A DNA stretch of 11,591 nt, taken from the NCBI GenBank assembly GCA_029062865.1, contig JAIDPG010000164.1, positions 2,826 to 14,416 of the forward strand. The letters are read 5' to 3'. The DNA is from Oscillospiraceae bacterium. GTDB lineage: Bacteria > Bacillota > Clostridia > Oscillospirales > Ruminococcaceae. Position numbers and translations under genes: made by a program. The notes beneath the pieces were generated by a model that was not told where the DNA came from, did not search any database, and saw nothing but the letters and a program-made list of their open reading frames with translations. Positions 11,533-11,591 of the stretch are shown one piece after another (position 1 is the stretch's first letter; each line of letters opens with the position of its first letter).

Positions 11533-11591
11533 TCAATTGTTCCTCCTAAAAATAATGATACATTATAATTATATATTAATGTGTTATTATT

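Overview
The window reads as a Firmicutes chromosome, most likely a gut Clostridia of the Oscillospiraceae/Ruminococcaceae type. This rests on moderately high GC content, strong Gram-positive Shine-Dalgarno sites, frequent GTG/TTG starts, sigma-A promoters with 17-nt spacers, many Rho-independent terminators, and accessory genes typical of clostridial integrative elements. The genus cannot be fixed from the sequence alone.

Left part (1-7545), ordinary chromosomal genes. A 5'-truncated coiled-coil plus M23 murein endopeptidase gene (1-1055, +) converges on a four-gene polar amino-acid ABC importer operon (4149-1148, -). The operon is transcribed permease, permease, ATPase, then lipoprotein binding protein, from one strong promoter at 4173-4201. 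The binding protein looks most like the cysteine-binding CjaA-type group. Next, all on the minus strand, come a YfcE-like metallophosphoesterase, a DUF1963 (YwqG-like) protein, and the AzlC/AzlD branched-chain amino-acid exporter pair. azlCD is divergent from a tRNA-Leu(CAA) gene that has a consensus promoter and its own terminator. The 380-nt gap at 4907-5286 holds a palindromic element and a degenerate repeat with a 41-42-nt period.

Right part (7546-11591), an accessory region that looks like layered, decaying mobile DNA beside the tRNA. It starts with two tandem structured terminator modules, each carrying a 12-nt antisense match to the T-arm of the neighbouring tRNA-Leu. It continues with a Bro-N antirepressor-like gene, a 25-codon gene tail, a DUF6103-like pseudogene (start ATG changed to ATA, one-base frameshift), and an intact ribbon-helix-helix-like element protein. 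It then has a perfectly spaced 28-nt tRNA 3'-end scar, a small hydrophobic minus-strand ORF behind a perfect consensus promoter, and a headless acidic gene tail. The window closes with nested palindromes and a complete XerC/D-type tyrosine recombinase. No conjugation, replication or phage structural module is present, so this is not a whole element.

I do not see a clear new multi-gene system. The best candidates for something undescribed are the tandem anti-T-arm/terminator modules (7661-7915), the promoter-driven hydrophobic ORF that translates through a tRNA scar (9693-10058), the recombinase-adjacent nested palindromes with an antisense promoter (10418-10600), and the 41-42-nt repeat (5102-5288).
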